Assembly (NCBI GenBank): GCA_003660235.1
Contig: QGON01000061.1
Location: 56,020 to 120,019, forward strand
DNA length: 64,000 bases
Reading direction: 5' to 3'
Origin: a bacterium endosymbiont of Escarpia laminata
Lineage (GTDB): Bacteria; Pseudomonadota; Gammaproteobacteria; Chromatiales; Chromatiaceae
Shown: one piece after another, positions 37,645 to 47,161 of the stretch
Numbering within the stretch: position 1 is the first letter of the stretch
How the letters are laid out: each line of letters opens with the position of its first letter
Made by a program: the position numbers and the translations under genes
Notes under the pieces: generated by a model
Told to the model about the DNA's origin: nothing
Databases searched by the model: none
Seen by the model: the letters and a program-made list of their open reading frames with translations, nothing else

Positions 37645-38148
37645 ATGCGCCGTCTCTTTTTTCTGATGCCGGATGTGGAGTCCTGTCAATCTGTGGTCGC
37701 CGAGCTGGAGGAGACAGGCATTCCCGAGCGACACTTGCATGCCGTGGCAGGCATAGAGCAGAGGCTGGACGATCTGCCAGAGGCCGGTATTTTGCAAAAG
37801 ACCGAGTTGGCCCACGGTCTGGAGTGGGGTGCGGGGCTGGGCGGAGTTGCCGGAGGATTAGGGGGATTGCTGGCAATGGCGTTCCCCCCTGCAGGCATCA
37901 TACTGGGCGGTGGGGCGCTGTTGACCGCTGCCGTTGCCGGCGCGAGTTTTGGCGCGGTGGTCTCGGCCCTGCTCTCCAGTCACGAACACAACCACGATCT
38001 CGATGCCTTTCAGCGTGCTATAGAAGCGGGGGAAGTACTCTTGATGGTGGATATTCCCAGGCATGATGTGGCCAAGACTCAGAAGATGATCCTCAGTCAC
38101 CATCCTGAGGCACATATCGGTGTGGCAAAACTGCCGCAAGCGAATTGA
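37645..38148 (+). CDS. Glycine-rich membrane protein, stress-protein-like
   Basis: A 167-residue protein. Its N-terminal part (RRLFFLMPDVESCQSVVAELEETGIPERHLHAVAG) looks like the general-stress-protein-17M or DUF1269 type. A glycine-rich hydrophobic hairpin follows (GAGLGGVAGGLGGLLAMAFPPAGIILGGGALLTAAVAGASFG). A histidine-rich EHNHDLD loop and a soluble tail come last. AGGAG precedes the ATG. The stop overlaps the TTG start of hrpB, so the two genes are coupled. The role is unknown. Confidence 0.65.
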   Translation: MRRLFFLMPDVESCQSVVAELEETGIPERHLHAVAGIEQRLDDLPEAGILQKTELAHGLEWGAGLGGVAGGLGGLLAMAFPPAGIILGGGALLTAAVAGASFGAVVSALLSSHEHNHDLDAFQRAIEAGEVLLMVDIPRHDVAKTQKMILSHHPEAHIGVAKLPQAN

Positions 38149-40670
38149 ATGATCTTCCGGTTACCGCCGTACTGCCCACACTGCGGCGAATTCTGAGCAG
38201 CCGTCAAAGCGCCGTTCTGACATCACCGACGGGATCCGGCAAAACCACGCTGGTTCCTCTCGAACTCCTTCATGAACCCTGGTTACAGGGGCGCAAAATC
38301 CTTTTGCTTGAACCACGGCGCCTGGCTGCCCGGGCCGCTGCGGCACGCATGGCGGAACTGTTGGGCGAACGGGTTGGTGAGCAGGTCGGTTACCGTATCC
38401 GCCTCGATAACAAGGTTTCCCGGCGGACCCGTATCGAAGTCTTGACTGAAGGTATCCTCAGCCGGCGGTTACAGCATGATCCCGAACTGCAGGGGGTCGG
38501 GCTGGTGATCTTTGACGAGTTCCACGAACGCAGTCTGCATGCGGATCTTGCGCTTGCGTTCTGTCTCGACGTAATGGCAGGACTGAGGGAGGATCTGCGC
38601 ATCCTGGTGATGTCGGCAACCTTGGACACAGATGCCGTGTCGGACTTGCTGGAGGGGGCGCCGGTGGTGGAGGGCAAAGGACGCAGCTATCCAGTCGAAC
38701 TCCACTATCTTGGTGACCCGCCTGCAATGAGACGCCTGCCCGACTCGGTGACAGCCGCCGTGCTTCAGGTCCTGCAGCAACAGCAGGGAGATCTGCTGGT
38801 GTTCCTGCCGGGCGTTGGAGAGATAAAGCAGACGGTGGAGCGCCTGAGTCGTCTTCTCACCAGCGCTGAATCCCCATTGATTTGTCCGCTCTATGGTGAC
38901 CTTGGGCGGGAGGCACAGGATCGTGCCATTCGCCCTGACCCCGGTGGGCGACGCAGGATTGTGCTTGCCACATCCATCGCTGAGACCAGCCTTACCATCG
39001 AGGGAGTGACCTGTGTCGTGGACAGTGGTTGGTCTCGAATGCCCCGTTTTCTGCCCGGTATTGGTTTGACGCGTCTGGAGACTGTTCCGGTTTCACGTGC
39101 GGCGGCCGATCAGCGTGCCGGCAGGGCAGGGCGGCTCGGTCCCGGACACTGTTACCGTCTCTGGAGCGAACAGCGGCAGGATCGACTTCCAGCCCAACAT
39201 CCGCCTGAAATCCAGGAGGCTGATCTGGCGCCTCTGGCATTGGATCTGGCCCAGTGGGGGGTGAGCGACCCGGCTCAACTGCGCTGGCTGGATGCGCCTC
39301 CTGCCGGAGCATTCTCCCAGGCCCGTGAATTGCTGCAATCCATCGATGCCCTGGATCGGCAGGGTCGAATAACAAAGACCGGCCAACAGATCGCAAGACT
39401 ACCCCTGCATCCCAGGCTTGGACATATGTTGTTGGCGGGCATGGAACACGGAGAGAGTGCGATGGCTGCAGATATTGCTGCGCTGCTGAGTGAACCGGAT
39501 ATCTTCAGGCGCGGTTCCAGGGAAACCTGGAGCGTTGATGTGGAACGCCGCCTGACTGCATTGAACCACTGGCGCGAGCAGGGTGGCCGGCAGTCGTCCG
39601 AACAGAATCTGGACAGAGCGGGGTGTCGCCGGGTGGACAAAGTGAGCCGTCAGTGGCGGCAGTTGTCAAAAAAAGAGGAGACGAGTGCCGCCGGCCAGGT
39701 TTTCTCTCCGGGTGGTCTGTTGGCGATGGCCTACCCGGACAGGATAGCCAAACAGCGTAGTCACGGCAGTTATCTGTTGGCTTCCGGCAGAGGGGCGGTA
39801 CTGGCCGAGAATGATGCACTGGCTGGAGAGCGATATATAGTCGTTGCGAAGGTGGATGCAGGACGTACCGAAGGGCGTATACAGCTTGCAGCAGCCTTGA
39901 ATAAGGATGAAATCAGGGCGCTGCCGGGCCTGAGGTTGCGACGGGTTGCGCGGATCGAATGGGATACTGCAAGGCACAGGGTGGTAGCCAGGGATGAAGA
40001 GCGGTTGGGTGCGCTGCTGCTGGCCAGTTTTCCCCTGGAAACTCCAGATCCGGAAACGCTTAAGCAGACAATGCTGCAAGGTATCGAACAGATGGGAATA
40101 GAATCGCTGCCCTGGACGGATAAGCTGCGGCAGTGGCAGACACGTGTGGTCTGTATGCAGGCATGGATGCCTGAAAGCAACTGGCCGGACCTATCGGATC
40201 GTTGGCTCTCTGAGTGTCTGGGTGAGTGGCTTGAGCCTTGGCTCGATGGTGTCACCAGGCGGGAGCACTTGCAGCGATTGAATCTGGCGGATATTCTGCA
40301 GAATTTGCTCTCCTGGGAGCAGCGGAAAGTGCTTGATGAGGCATTGCCCACTCACCTTACGGTACCCAGTGGCTCCCGTAAGGTGCTGACTTACGAAGTG
40401 GGGAAAGCGCCTGTGCTGGCGGTGCGGCTGCAGGAGATGTTCGGGCTGGCAGATACCCCAAGGATCTGCCACAACCGGGTTCAGATCATGCTGCATCTAC
40501 TGTCACCCGCCCAGCGGCCGATTCAGGTCACCCAGGATCTGCGTGGTTTCTGGGACCGTACCTACAGCGAAGTCAAAAAGGAGCTCAAAGGGCGGTATCC
40601 AAAACACCACTGGCCGGATGATCCCTGGCAGGCTCAGGCGACTGCCAGGGCCAAACCACGAAGCAGATGA
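38145..40670 (+). CDS. hrpB: ATP-dependent helicase HrpB
   Basis: An 841-residue DEAH-type helicase. Walker A is TSPTGSGKTT, motif II is FDEFHERS, and the motif III-like SAT is in VMSATLDTD. The C-terminal HrpB-specific domain is present in full. The TTG at 38145 is chosen because MNDLPVTAVLPTLRR matches the E. coli HrpB start and overlaps the preceding stop. HrpB family members act on RNA or RNA-DNA substrates, but the cellular job is poorly known. A MITE-like element begins five bases after the stop. Confidence 0.92.
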   Translation: MNDLPVTAVLPTLRRILSSRQSAVLTSPTGSGKTTLVPLELLHEPWLQGRKILLLEPRRLAARAAAARMAELLGERVGEQVGYRIRLDNKVSRRTRIEVLTEGILSRRLQHDPELQGVGLVIFDEFHERSLHADLALAFCLDVMAGLREDLRILVMSATLDTDAVSDLLEGAPVVEGKGRSYPVELHYLGDPPAMRRLPDSVTAAVLQVLQQQQGDLLVFLPGVGEIKQTVERLSRLLTSAESPLICPLYGDLGREAQDRAIRPDPGGRRRIVLATSIAETSLTIEGVTCVVDSGWSRMPRFLPGIGLTRLETVPVSRAAADQRAGRAGRLGPGHCYRLWSEQRQDRLPAQHPPEIQEADLAPLALDLAQWGVSDPAQLRWLDAPPAGAFSQARELLQSIDALDRQGRITKTGQQIARLPLHPRLGHMLLAGMEHGESAMAADIAALLSEPDIFRRGSRETWSVDVERRLTALNHWREQGGRQSSEQNLDRAGCRRVDKVSRQWRQLSKKEETSAAGQVFSPGGLLAMAYPDRIAKQRSHGSYLLASGRGAVLAENDALAGERYIVVAKVDAGRTEGRIQLAAALNKDEIRALPGLRLRRVARIEWDTARHRVVARDEERLGALLLASFPLETPDPETLKQTMLQGIEQMGIESLPWTDKLRQWQTRVVCMQAWMPESNWPDLSDRWLSECLGEWLEPWLDGVTRREHLQRLNLADILQNLLSWEQRKVLDEALPTHLTVPSGSRKVLTYEVGKAPVLAVRLQEMFGLADTPRICHNRVQIMLHLLSPAQRPIQVTQDLRGFWDRTYSEVKKELKGRYPKHHWPDDPWQAQATARAKPRSR

Positions 40671-40674
40671 GTTG

Positions 40675-40943
40675 TAGGGCCTGTTAACACTATGAGGATA
40701 CCCATCGACAGTGCCCCTTTTTCGCAGGACAAGGCGCACTGAGCGTCGTGTACTTGCGGTACATGAGTGAAAGTGCAACGCAGGCCTGCGGAAAAGGGAC
40801 CTGTCCCTCCGGGTTGGCCCTCAAATAAGGCCATGCGGCGTTGCACATCGCTTATTTGGAACAACCAAACTACGCTCTGCGCGCCTTGCCTGGCCTTATT
40901 TGAGGGTCAACGCTGGGCATCCGCATAGTGTTAACAGGCCCTA
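40675..40943. mobile_element. MITE-like element with nested inverted repeats
   Basis: Terminal repeats TAGGGCCTGTTAACACTATG at 40675 and CATAGTGTTAACAGGCCCTA ending at 40943 are perfect inverted copies and extend inward with a few mismatches. Inside is a second perfect 16-base inverted pair, CCCTCAAATAAGGCCA/TGGCCTTATTTGAGGG. The element is 269 bases long with no gene. It fills the whole gap between hrpB and mobA, and its right end supplies the mobA stop codon. Confidence 0.85.
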
Positions 40944-41549
40944 GTTCCTTGCTTGTTCCTGCATCAGTTTTTCGATGCGCTCCAACTCACCGGGCGTGTT
41001 TATGTTGGTGAACAGTTCGGGATCAGAAGAGAAATCGGCGAGTGCCAGCCGCTGTTGTTTGAACCAGCGATGGACAGCCCGCCCGCCAGCATCAATGTAG
41101 GCGGCAAGTTCAGTTGTCAATTCACGCCGAATCAGTGAAAACACGGGATGCATTCTTTCTCCATCATGAACGCAGCAGACATCGGCATTCTCTTTTTTCA
41201 ACGTCGTGAAAAGTCGTTCCAGTAGATTTGTGGGCACCCAGGGGCCGTCGCAGGGGACCGTAAGCAGCAGATCGGCTGTCGTATGTTGCAGCGCGGACAG
41301 CATGCCTGCCAGAGGGCCGGGGTAACCATCGACCGGATCTGGAATTACCGCAAACCCAAAATTGCCGTATCGGTCGAAATTCCGGTTGGCGCTGATGAGC
41401 AGATGGTCTGTCTGAGGTTTTATCGCCTCAATCACATACTCGATCAAAAGTTGTCCATTGAGAGGGGTGAGGCCTTTATCTTCCCCCCCCATCCGGCTTG
41501 CCTGCCCCCCGGCGAGAATGACGCCGGCAATGGAAACGTTATCTATCAT
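40941..41549 (-). CDS. mobA: Molybdenum cofactor guanylyltransferase
   Basis: MobA adds GMP to molybdopterin to form the guanine dinucleotide cofactor used by DMSO-reductase-family enzymes. The 202-residue product starts with AGVILAGGQASRMGGEDKGL, the nucleotidyltransferase signature. NRNFDRYG and PDPVDGYPGPLAGMLSAL follow, and VPCDGPW carries the metal-binding aspartate. Length is normal. The stop codon (41-43 within 40941-40943) lies in the terminal repeat of the adjacent MITE, so the last residue or two may have been changed by its insertion. It is divergent from rpfF. Confidence 0.93.
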   Translation of the reverse strand: MIDNVSIAGVILAGGQASRMGGEDKGLTPLNGQLLIEYVIEAIKPQTDHLLISANRNFDRYGNFGFAVIPDPVDGYPGPLAGMLSALQHTTADLLLTVPCDGPWVPTNLLERLFTTLKKENADVCCVHDGERMHPVFSLIRRELTTELAAYIDAGGRAVHRWFKQQRLALADFSSDPELFTNINTPGELERIEKLMQEQARN

Positions 41550-41882
41550 GTTTGTAAGCTGGCTTTATGCTGGACAAGTGCGTAAAAAGAAGTAGATTCG
41601 GGTAAAAAGCCCGCAGTGGAAGTGTGCGTTGGTTCAATATACCTCAAATTCTAACATCTAATTGTCATATCCAGGATGGATAATTCACTTTACATTATTA
41701 TTAATCTGCACCTTATTCCCACAAGATGATAGGGTTTACAAGGTCAGTAAACATGAAGGCAGTGCTGGACAGTAGTGTTGATGTAATGTGGTTCGTGATT
41801 TTCAGCACTCCGAGAGGGATTTCAATTTAGGCGGCGACTTGGAACAATTAATCTACACCACAATATTATTAGGGGATGAACG
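41550..41882. other. Divergent mobA/rpfF promoter region
   Basis: A 333-base AT-rich spacer. It should hold the promoters of both genes. I see no clear operator palindrome. GTTTACAAGGTCAGTAAAC near 41731-41750 is a short inverted repeat (GTTTAC/GTAAAC) that could bind a regulator. AGGGGATGAACG precedes the rpfF start. Confidence 0.4.
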
Positions 41883-42782
41883 ATGATGAATAAACTGCAA
41901 TCTCAAATCCGTCTGAACAACTCATATGATCATGTTGAAGTTAAATATGAACCTGAGTACAACGCGGTTTGGGCGAAATTACAATATCCAGGGCGCCCCT
42001 GCATGAGCAAGGGATTGCTGGATGATGTTGCCAAGGCGCAGCAGCTGATTCGAGAATATGCCAGCTACGGGCATAATACGGGTGACGAAAATCGTTTGCG
42101 CTATCAGGTATTGAGTTCGGCGACCCCGGGGGTTTTCAATCTGGGGGGCGATCTGGCTCATTTTATCGACCTGATTGAGCGTAAAGACCGTGGATCCCTG
42201 ATGGCCTATGCAAAATCCTGTATCGATATTCTCTATCCTTCATCGATCGGCTATGGTCTGCCATTTACGACAATCTCCCTGGTACAGGGAGAGGCGCTGG
42301 GAGGTGGTTTTGAAGCTGCCCTCTCTACTAACGTGCTGATTGCCGAAGAGGGAGCGACATTTGGTTTTCCGGAGACAGTTTTCGGTCTCTTTCCGGGGAT
42401 GGGCGCCTTCAGTTTTCTCGTCAGACGCATGGCGCCTGCAATGGCAAAACGTGTGATTGCTTCCGGCAAAGTCTATACGGCGAGGGAACTGTATGAGATG
42501 GGGATTGTTGATGTGGTTGCACCGGATGGCAAGGGTGAGGAGGCGGTCAACAACTACATAAAGTACCAGCAGAACCGCTCAGCCGGATTTGTCTGTCTTG
42601 ATAAGATCATGGACCAGTTTAATCCGGTTACCTATGAAGAGTTGATGAGGATCACCACGATGTGGGTCGATGCGGCGATGGGGCTGAGTAAGAAAAACCT
42701 GCGACTCATGGACTATCTGCTACGTGCCCAAGAGCGGCGTTGGGGAGTAAAAGAAGATCTGATGTGTCAGGCTGTAGGCTGA
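41883..42782 (+). CDS. rpfF: DSF synthase RpfF (crotonase family)
   Basis: RpfF makes diffusible-signal-factor fatty acids by dehydrating 3-hydroxyacyl-ACP to the cis-2 product and releasing it from ACP. The 299-residue product has VFNLGGDLA, LVQGEALGGGFEAALS, IAEEGATFGFPETVFGLFPGMGA and WVDAAMGLSKKNLRLMDYLLRAQERR. The last marks RpfF among crotonases. Glu144 and Glu164 match the two catalytic glutamates of Xanthomonas RpfF (141 and 161). It is convergent with rpfC, whose 3' end overlaps it by 16 bases, the same relative arrangement as in Xanthomonas. A dedicated ACP and ketosynthase lie nearby. Confidence 0.93.
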   Translation: MMNKLQSQIRLNNSYDHVEVKYEPEYNAVWAKLQYPGRPCMSKGLLDDVAKAQQLIREYASYGHNTGDENRLRYQVLSSATPGVFNLGGDLAHFIDLIERKDRGSLMAYAKSCIDILYPSSIGYGLPFTTISLVQGEALGGGFEAALSTNVLIAEEGATFGFPETVFGLFPGMGAFSFLVRRMAPAMAKRVIASGKVYTARELYEMGIVDVVAPDGKGEEAVNNYIKYQQNRSAGFVCLDKIMDQFNPVTYEELMRITTMWVDAAMGLSKKNLRLMDYLLRAQERRWGVKEDLMCQAVG

Positions 42783-45328
42783 GAACGTTTATCTCCAGTT
42801 ACTGAGCGTGTCATCAGTTCCTGTTGCAGGATTGATTCTGCGCGGCTGAATGCCTCTTCAATAGAGGTCAGCGTATGTGCCCCCCTGTTGTGGAGCGCCA
42901 GGTCGTTCACTTGATTGGCATCAGTTGAAGCTCTGGTGAGTTCCCGCAGGCCAAGATAGGCAGCGGTTCCCTTCATGGCGTGGGCCGAGTCTTTGAAATC
43001 GGTGGGGTTGTTGGCGGAGAGTGCTTTGCCCATTGCAGTGATCAGCTGCCGACCGTCGCGCAGAAAGTTGTCTACCAGGCGTTCGAGAAAATCATTGTCC
43101 TGCCCCAGATTGATGACCTCATCAAGCACCCTGCGGTCGATGATGGCGGGAACGGTATCCGTTGCTTGGGACTGTGCAATCGAACTCAATTCAATGGGAG
43201 CTGCTTTTTCTGGCCCTGTATGAGTGGCTTGAGCAATGGTGTCCAGGAGTTTCGCTGAAGAAACAGGTTTTGTCAGGAAAAATTGAATACCGGCGTCTTC
43301 ACACTCCTGCCTGGCTTCCAGCGTGGCGTTGGCGGTTAACATGACAAATGGGACGTTAGCATCCACGCCATTGGCGAATCGGTACATCTTGAAAGCATCG
43401 AGTCCACCGAGAACCGGCATCTGCATATCGACGATGGCAAGATCGAATGGCGTGCTCTCCAAGGCATCTAGTACCTCCTGACCGTTTTCGACCAGTTTGA
43501 ACTGGTGTCCTGCAAGCTCGAGCATTCTTCCCACCACCATTCGATTTGTCGAGTTGTCCTCGCCGACAAGAATGCGCTGCTTTTTTGAGTCGTCCTGGCT
43601 ATTTGCGGTTTTTGCCTTCAAGTCAACGACATGCTCTTGTTCGGCCCGGTTTGCATGGGCGGCATGCAGTGCGTTGAAGAGCATGGATTTGTCAACGGGA
43701 GAGGGGAGGGTTGAGATAAGTCTGGTAACCTCGTCCAATGGGAGCGCTGGCACACCATCGGGCAGTATCACCAAAATGTCGAAACTATCCAAAGCGAGTT
43801 CGTCACGGAAGGATTCAAGCAGTTCCCGCATCTGCTCATCCACAGGGACTTGATCGATAATTAATAATTGATAGGGTGCCTGTTGATGTTTTTCTCCGAG
43901 TATGAGCCGAAACATCTCCCGTAAACTCTGGACATCCTGAAAAGAGACTCCCCACTCTTGAAGGTAATTTCCGGTTATGGTCTTTACGCCGGTCTTTTCG
44001 CAGAGTCGGATTACCCGGCAGTTTTCCAATTGCGTGTCTATGCCGGCTTTAGCGGGGGTTGAACTGGATTTGAATTCGATATCGAACCAGAATGTCGTGC
44101 CGACGTCAGGTGTGCTTTTCAATCCAATCCGTCCACCCATCAACTCGACCAGTTGCTTGGCGATGGCGGTTCCGAGGCCACTACCACCAAAACGTCGGGT
44201 GGTGCTTTCATCAGCTTGGTTGAACTTATCGAAGATGGTTGCCTGCTTCTCTTGCGGAATACCAATTCCACTGTCTATGACTTCGAAAAGGATCAAAGCC
44301 TGTTCTTCAATGAGATGAGTTAAATGGCAGCGTATCTCTACGGTTCCCGTAGGTGTGAATTTGATCGCATTGCCGATCAGATTGATCAAAATCTGGCGCA
44401 GATGTAAAGGGTCGCCTATGAGCAGGTATGGAATTTCAAGGCTGACATTGCTGATCAAGCGAATATTTTTCTGTTGCGCCTGCGGAGAGAGCATACGCAA
44501 GGTGTAGGTAATCAGTTCATGCAGATCAAATTCTGTCTGTTCGAGGATGAGTTTTCCTGCTTCGATCTTGGAAAAGTCAAGTATGTCCTCAATGAGCATG
44601 AAAAGTGTTTGACCTGAATTGGCGATGGCATCGGCATACTCACGCTCTTCTGCGGGAAGATCGGAGCACTTCAATAACTCACTGATCCCAATGATTCCGT
44701 TTAGAGGGGTTCTGATTTCATGGCTCATGCGGGCGAGAAAATCGCTTTTTGCCTTATTCGCGTCCTCAGCGCGTTTACGTTCTTTATGAATGCGTCTGAT
44801 GAGTACTGCGGCATATCCCGGTAATACCAGAAAAGATGCAAGCAGGCCCAACCCCAGGTTTATATGGGAGCGCCAGAATTCATTGGTGGCAATGACGATA
44901 CTGAAACCGATGACGGAAAGGGCTGTGGAAAAATGGAGATACCTCTCTCCGTAGCGAAACCCGTTGCCGAACGTCACCCATAGATAGAGCCAGACCCAAG
45001 GTGCAAGAAGGTCGTTGGTAAAACTTGATACGATGCTGAAACCAGCAATATCCGACACGATGCTGATGATGCGGCGTGGATGGGATGTTCCCCTCCAAAT
45101 CAATGTAGTAATGAAAATTCCAATGGAAAAAAAGAGAAAACTGGATATCAGGATCGTGGTCAGCGTCCGGGGGTGCTGCAGGGGCAGATTGGTCGGCCCT
45201 GAAAATAACAGATAGACAAGCACGGCGGATGACAGGAGGATGCGCACAAGCGCCTGCTCCTGCTCAGAGTTATCTCTGCTTACAAATATGCGTTTTAGAA
45301 ATTGATAAATGTCTTTAATAGACTGCAT
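42767..45328 (-). CDS. rpfC: DSF sensor hybrid histidine kinase RpfC
   Basis: An 853-residue membrane sensor. A short N-terminal stretch (SEQEQALVRI near residues 21-30) and five helices form the DSF input module, with GNGFRYGERYL near 121. His203 is the autokinase site (FLARMSHEIRTPLNG); NLIGNAIKFTPTG and FGGSGLGTAIAKQLVELMGG are ATP-binding boxes. A receiver (LAIVDMQMP) and an Hpt domain (AHAMKGTAAYLG) follow. The order matches Xanthomonas RpfC, which phosphorylates RpfG on sensing DSF and holds back RpfF through its receiver. GLGTAIAK replaces the usual GLGLAI in the G2 box. Confidence 0.93.
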   Translation of the reverse strand: MQSIKDIYQFLKRIFVSRDNSEQEQALVRILLSSAVLVYLLFSGPTNLPLQHPRTLTTILISSFLFFSIGIFITTLIWRGTSHPRRIISIVSDIAGFSIVSSFTNDLLAPWVWLYLWVTFGNGFRYGERYLHFSTALSVIGFSIVIATNEFWRSHINLGLGLLASFLVLPGYAAVLIRRIHKERKRAEDANKAKSDFLARMSHEIRTPLNGIIGISELLKCSDLPAEEREYADAIANSGQTLFMLIEDILDFSKIEAGKLILEQTEFDLHELITYTLRMLSPQAQQKNIRLISNVSLEIPYLLIGDPLHLRQILINLIGNAIKFTPTGTVEIRCHLTHLIEEQALILFEVIDSGIGIPQEKQATIFDKFNQADESTTRRFGGSGLGTAIAKQLVELMGGRIGLKSTPDVGTTFWFDIEFKSSSTPAKAGIDTQLENCRVIRLCEKTGVKTITGNYLQEWGVSFQDVQSLREMFRLILGEKHQQAPYQLLIIDQVPVDEQMRELLESFRDELALDSFDILVILPDGVPALPLDEVTRLISTLPSPVDKSMLFNALHAAHANRAEQEHVVDLKAKTANSQDDSKKQRILVGEDNSTNRMVVGRMLELAGHQFKLVENGQEVLDALESTPFDLAIVDMQMPVLGGLDAFKMYRFANGVDANVPFVMLTANATLEARQECEDAGIQFFLTKPVSSAKLLDTIAQATHTGPEKAAPIELSSIAQSQATDTVPAIIDRRVLDEVINLGQDNDFLERLVDNFLRDGRQLITAMGKALSANNPTDFKDSAHAMKGTAAYLGLRELTRASTDANQVNDLALHNRGAHTLTSIEEAFSRAESILQQELMTRSVTGDKRSQPTA

Positions 45329-45685
45329 AAGTTGTATAATATCGTTGTGCGGGACTTGGTCGGATAGAGTTGCTCAATAGGCCGGTAGTCTGGAGTTTAG
45401 GATATCGTTCCTATATTTAGAGTGTCTGATGATGGTATGCGTGTTTCCTCCTTTTGGGGTTGAAGGATCGTGTATAAGCATATTCCAAGTCTATGCCAGA
45501 GAATGCGAAGAAGCACTGATATTATAACGAACAACAATATTTATTCTGCATTTCGATGTGAAATAAGTCATTCATATTTGCTTTGTATCTCTTCGTAGCG
45601 GTTGTTTCAGGACAAGACATTGAGGCATTTTCGATCATGGCCTCTAATTCGCATATGGTTGGTATTAGTAAAGGTAATCAGAAAG
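45329..45685. other. Divergent rpfC/acpP-like promoter region
   Basis: About 357 AT-rich bases between the rpfC start and the ACP start. It contains TATAAT-like sequences on both strands (for example 45335-45340), but no complete promoter or operator can be assigned with confidence. An upstream extension of the ACP frame from 45602 has no family resemblance. Confidence 0.4.
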
Positions 45686-45928
45686 ATGAGTCTGGATATT
45701 GAAGCAGTCGTAGTATCGGCGATCGCCACTCAAAAGCAGCTGGATACAGCCAGTATCAAACGTGAATCACGTCTTCAGGATTTAGGTGTCTCCTCACTGG
45801 ATGCTATCACGATTGTCTATGAGGTCGAGGAGGCCTTCGACGTCGAGATACCTAATGCTGAACTTGAAAAATTGGAAACGGTTGGCGACATCGTGGACGG
45901 CATCGGCAACTTGCTTGCGGATAAGTAA
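45686..45928 (+). CDS. Acyl carrier protein within the DSF locus
   Basis: An 80-residue acidic four-helix carrier protein starting MSLDIEAVVVSAI. The phosphopantetheine site is in LQDLGVSSLDAITIVYEVEEAFDV, with Ser37 before Leu-Asp. It departs from the housekeeping DSLD wording, which suggests a specialised carrier. The ATG at 45686 has AGAAAG close upstream; the frame is open further upstream. A ketoacyl-ACP synthase begins five bases after its stop, so they form a unit. Placement between rpfF/rpfC and rpfG suggests a role in signal synthesis, which is inference. Confidence 0.9.
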   Translation: MSLDIEAVVVSAIATQKQLDTASIKRESRLQDLGVSSLDAITIVYEVEEAFDVEIPNAELEKLETVGDIVDGIGNLLADK

Positions 45929-45933
45929 GTTCC

Positions 45934-47142
45934 GTGGGCGAACGTATTGTTATTACCGGGTTGGGATCTGTTTCCGCGCTTGGTGTGGGTGTTGCGCCGT
46001 TTCGCTCGGCATTGCTTGCGGGAACTGCCGGGATTCGTAATCTTGAAAAAATAGACTGCAGTGGTTTGCGGGTGGTCATTGGTGCTCAAGTCCCCCATTT
46101 CAAGGCGGCCGATTATCTCGACGAGGCGTTATTGCCCTATCTCGATCGTTTTTCACAGTTTGCCTTGATTGCAACAAAAGAAGCCTTGACTGATTCTGGG
46201 TTAACCGCCGGGCAATATGCGACTGCTGCTGCGATTATCGGTACGGGTTGCGGCGGAAAGGAGACGGATGAGGCCACCTATTCCCAGCTCTATCGTGATG
46301 GGCGATCACGTGTACATCCACTGACGATACCAAAAGGGATGCCGAGTGCGGCAGCAAGCCAAGTCAGTCTGCAAATGAAGATCAAAGGGCCAGTGTTTTC
46401 CGTAACGAGCGCCTGTTCCTCGTCCGGACATGCCATTGCTCAGGCAGCGTTGATGATACGGCATGGCATGGTTGACGTTGCGATCGCGGGTGGCACTGAT
46501 GCGCCATTCACCTGTGGATTGTTAAAGTCCTGGGATATGCTGCGGGTGCTGTCAAAGGATACATGCAGGCCATTTTCCAAGGACAGATCTGGCATGGTGC
46601 TCGGGGAAGGGGCAGGTATCCTTGTTCTTGAATCAGAGCGTCACGCCAAGGCGAGGGGGGCAGACATCTATGCTGAATTAGCGGGTTTCGGCATGTCATC
46701 GGATGCGGGGCATATTACCGATCCTTCCGTGGATGGAGCGGCAAGAACCATCGGGTTGTGCCTGCAGGATGCGCAATTGAGTCCAGCGGATGTGCAATAC
46801 ATCAATGCCCACGGCACCGCGACACAGGCAAATGATGTTACGGAAACGGCTGCGATCAGAAAGGTCTTCAAGGAAAACGCCGCTTCTTTAGCAGTGAGTT
46901 CAACGAAATCGATGCATGGACATGCACTGGGTGCAGCAGGTGGGCTTGAACTGGTGGCGACGGTATTGTCTGTGAAGGAGGGGTTCATACCGCCAACAGT
47001 GAATTTTACTGAAGCGGGTGATGGATGTGATCTGGATTATGTGCCCAATGAAGTGAGGTTCGGGTCCATTGATGTGGCACTCAGTAACTCTTTCGCTTTT
47101 GGTGGGTTGAACGCGGTGCTTGCCGTGCGTGCCTATCAGTAA
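45934..47142 (+). CDS. Beta-ketoacyl-ACP synthase (FabF-like)
   Basis: A condensing enzyme of 402 residues, close to KAS II in length. The catalytic set is Cys161 (SVTSACSSSGHAI), His293 (INAHGTAT) and His330 (STKSMHGHALGAAGG). Starting codon GTG. It is coupled to the ACP gene and is likely to extend acyl chains on that carrier. A housekeeping fabF would normally sit in the fab cluster with fabD, fabG and acpP, so this is probably an accessory copy. It is convergent with the methyltransferase gene, whose 3' end is 19 bases away. Confidence 0.92.
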   Translation: MGERIVITGLGSVSALGVGVAPFRSALLAGTAGIRNLEKIDCSGLRVVIGAQVPHFKAADYLDEALLPYLDRFSQFALIATKEALTDSGLTAGQYATAAAIIGTGCGGKETDEATYSQLYRDGRSRVHPLTIPKGMPSAAASQVSLQMKIKGPVFSVTSACSSSGHAIAQAALMIRHGMVDVAIAGGTDAPFTCGLLKSWDMLRVLSKDTCRPFSKDRSGMVLGEGAGILVLESERHAKARGADIYAELAGFGMSSDAGHITDPSVDGAARTIGLCLQDAQLSPADVQYINAHGTATQANDVTETAAIRKVFKENAASLAVSSTKSMHGHALGAAGGLELVATVLSVKEGFIPPTVNFTEAGDGCDLDYVPNEVRFGSIDVALSNSFAFGGLNAVLAVRAYQ

Positions 47143-47161
47143 CAAAGGATGCAGGCGTGTC

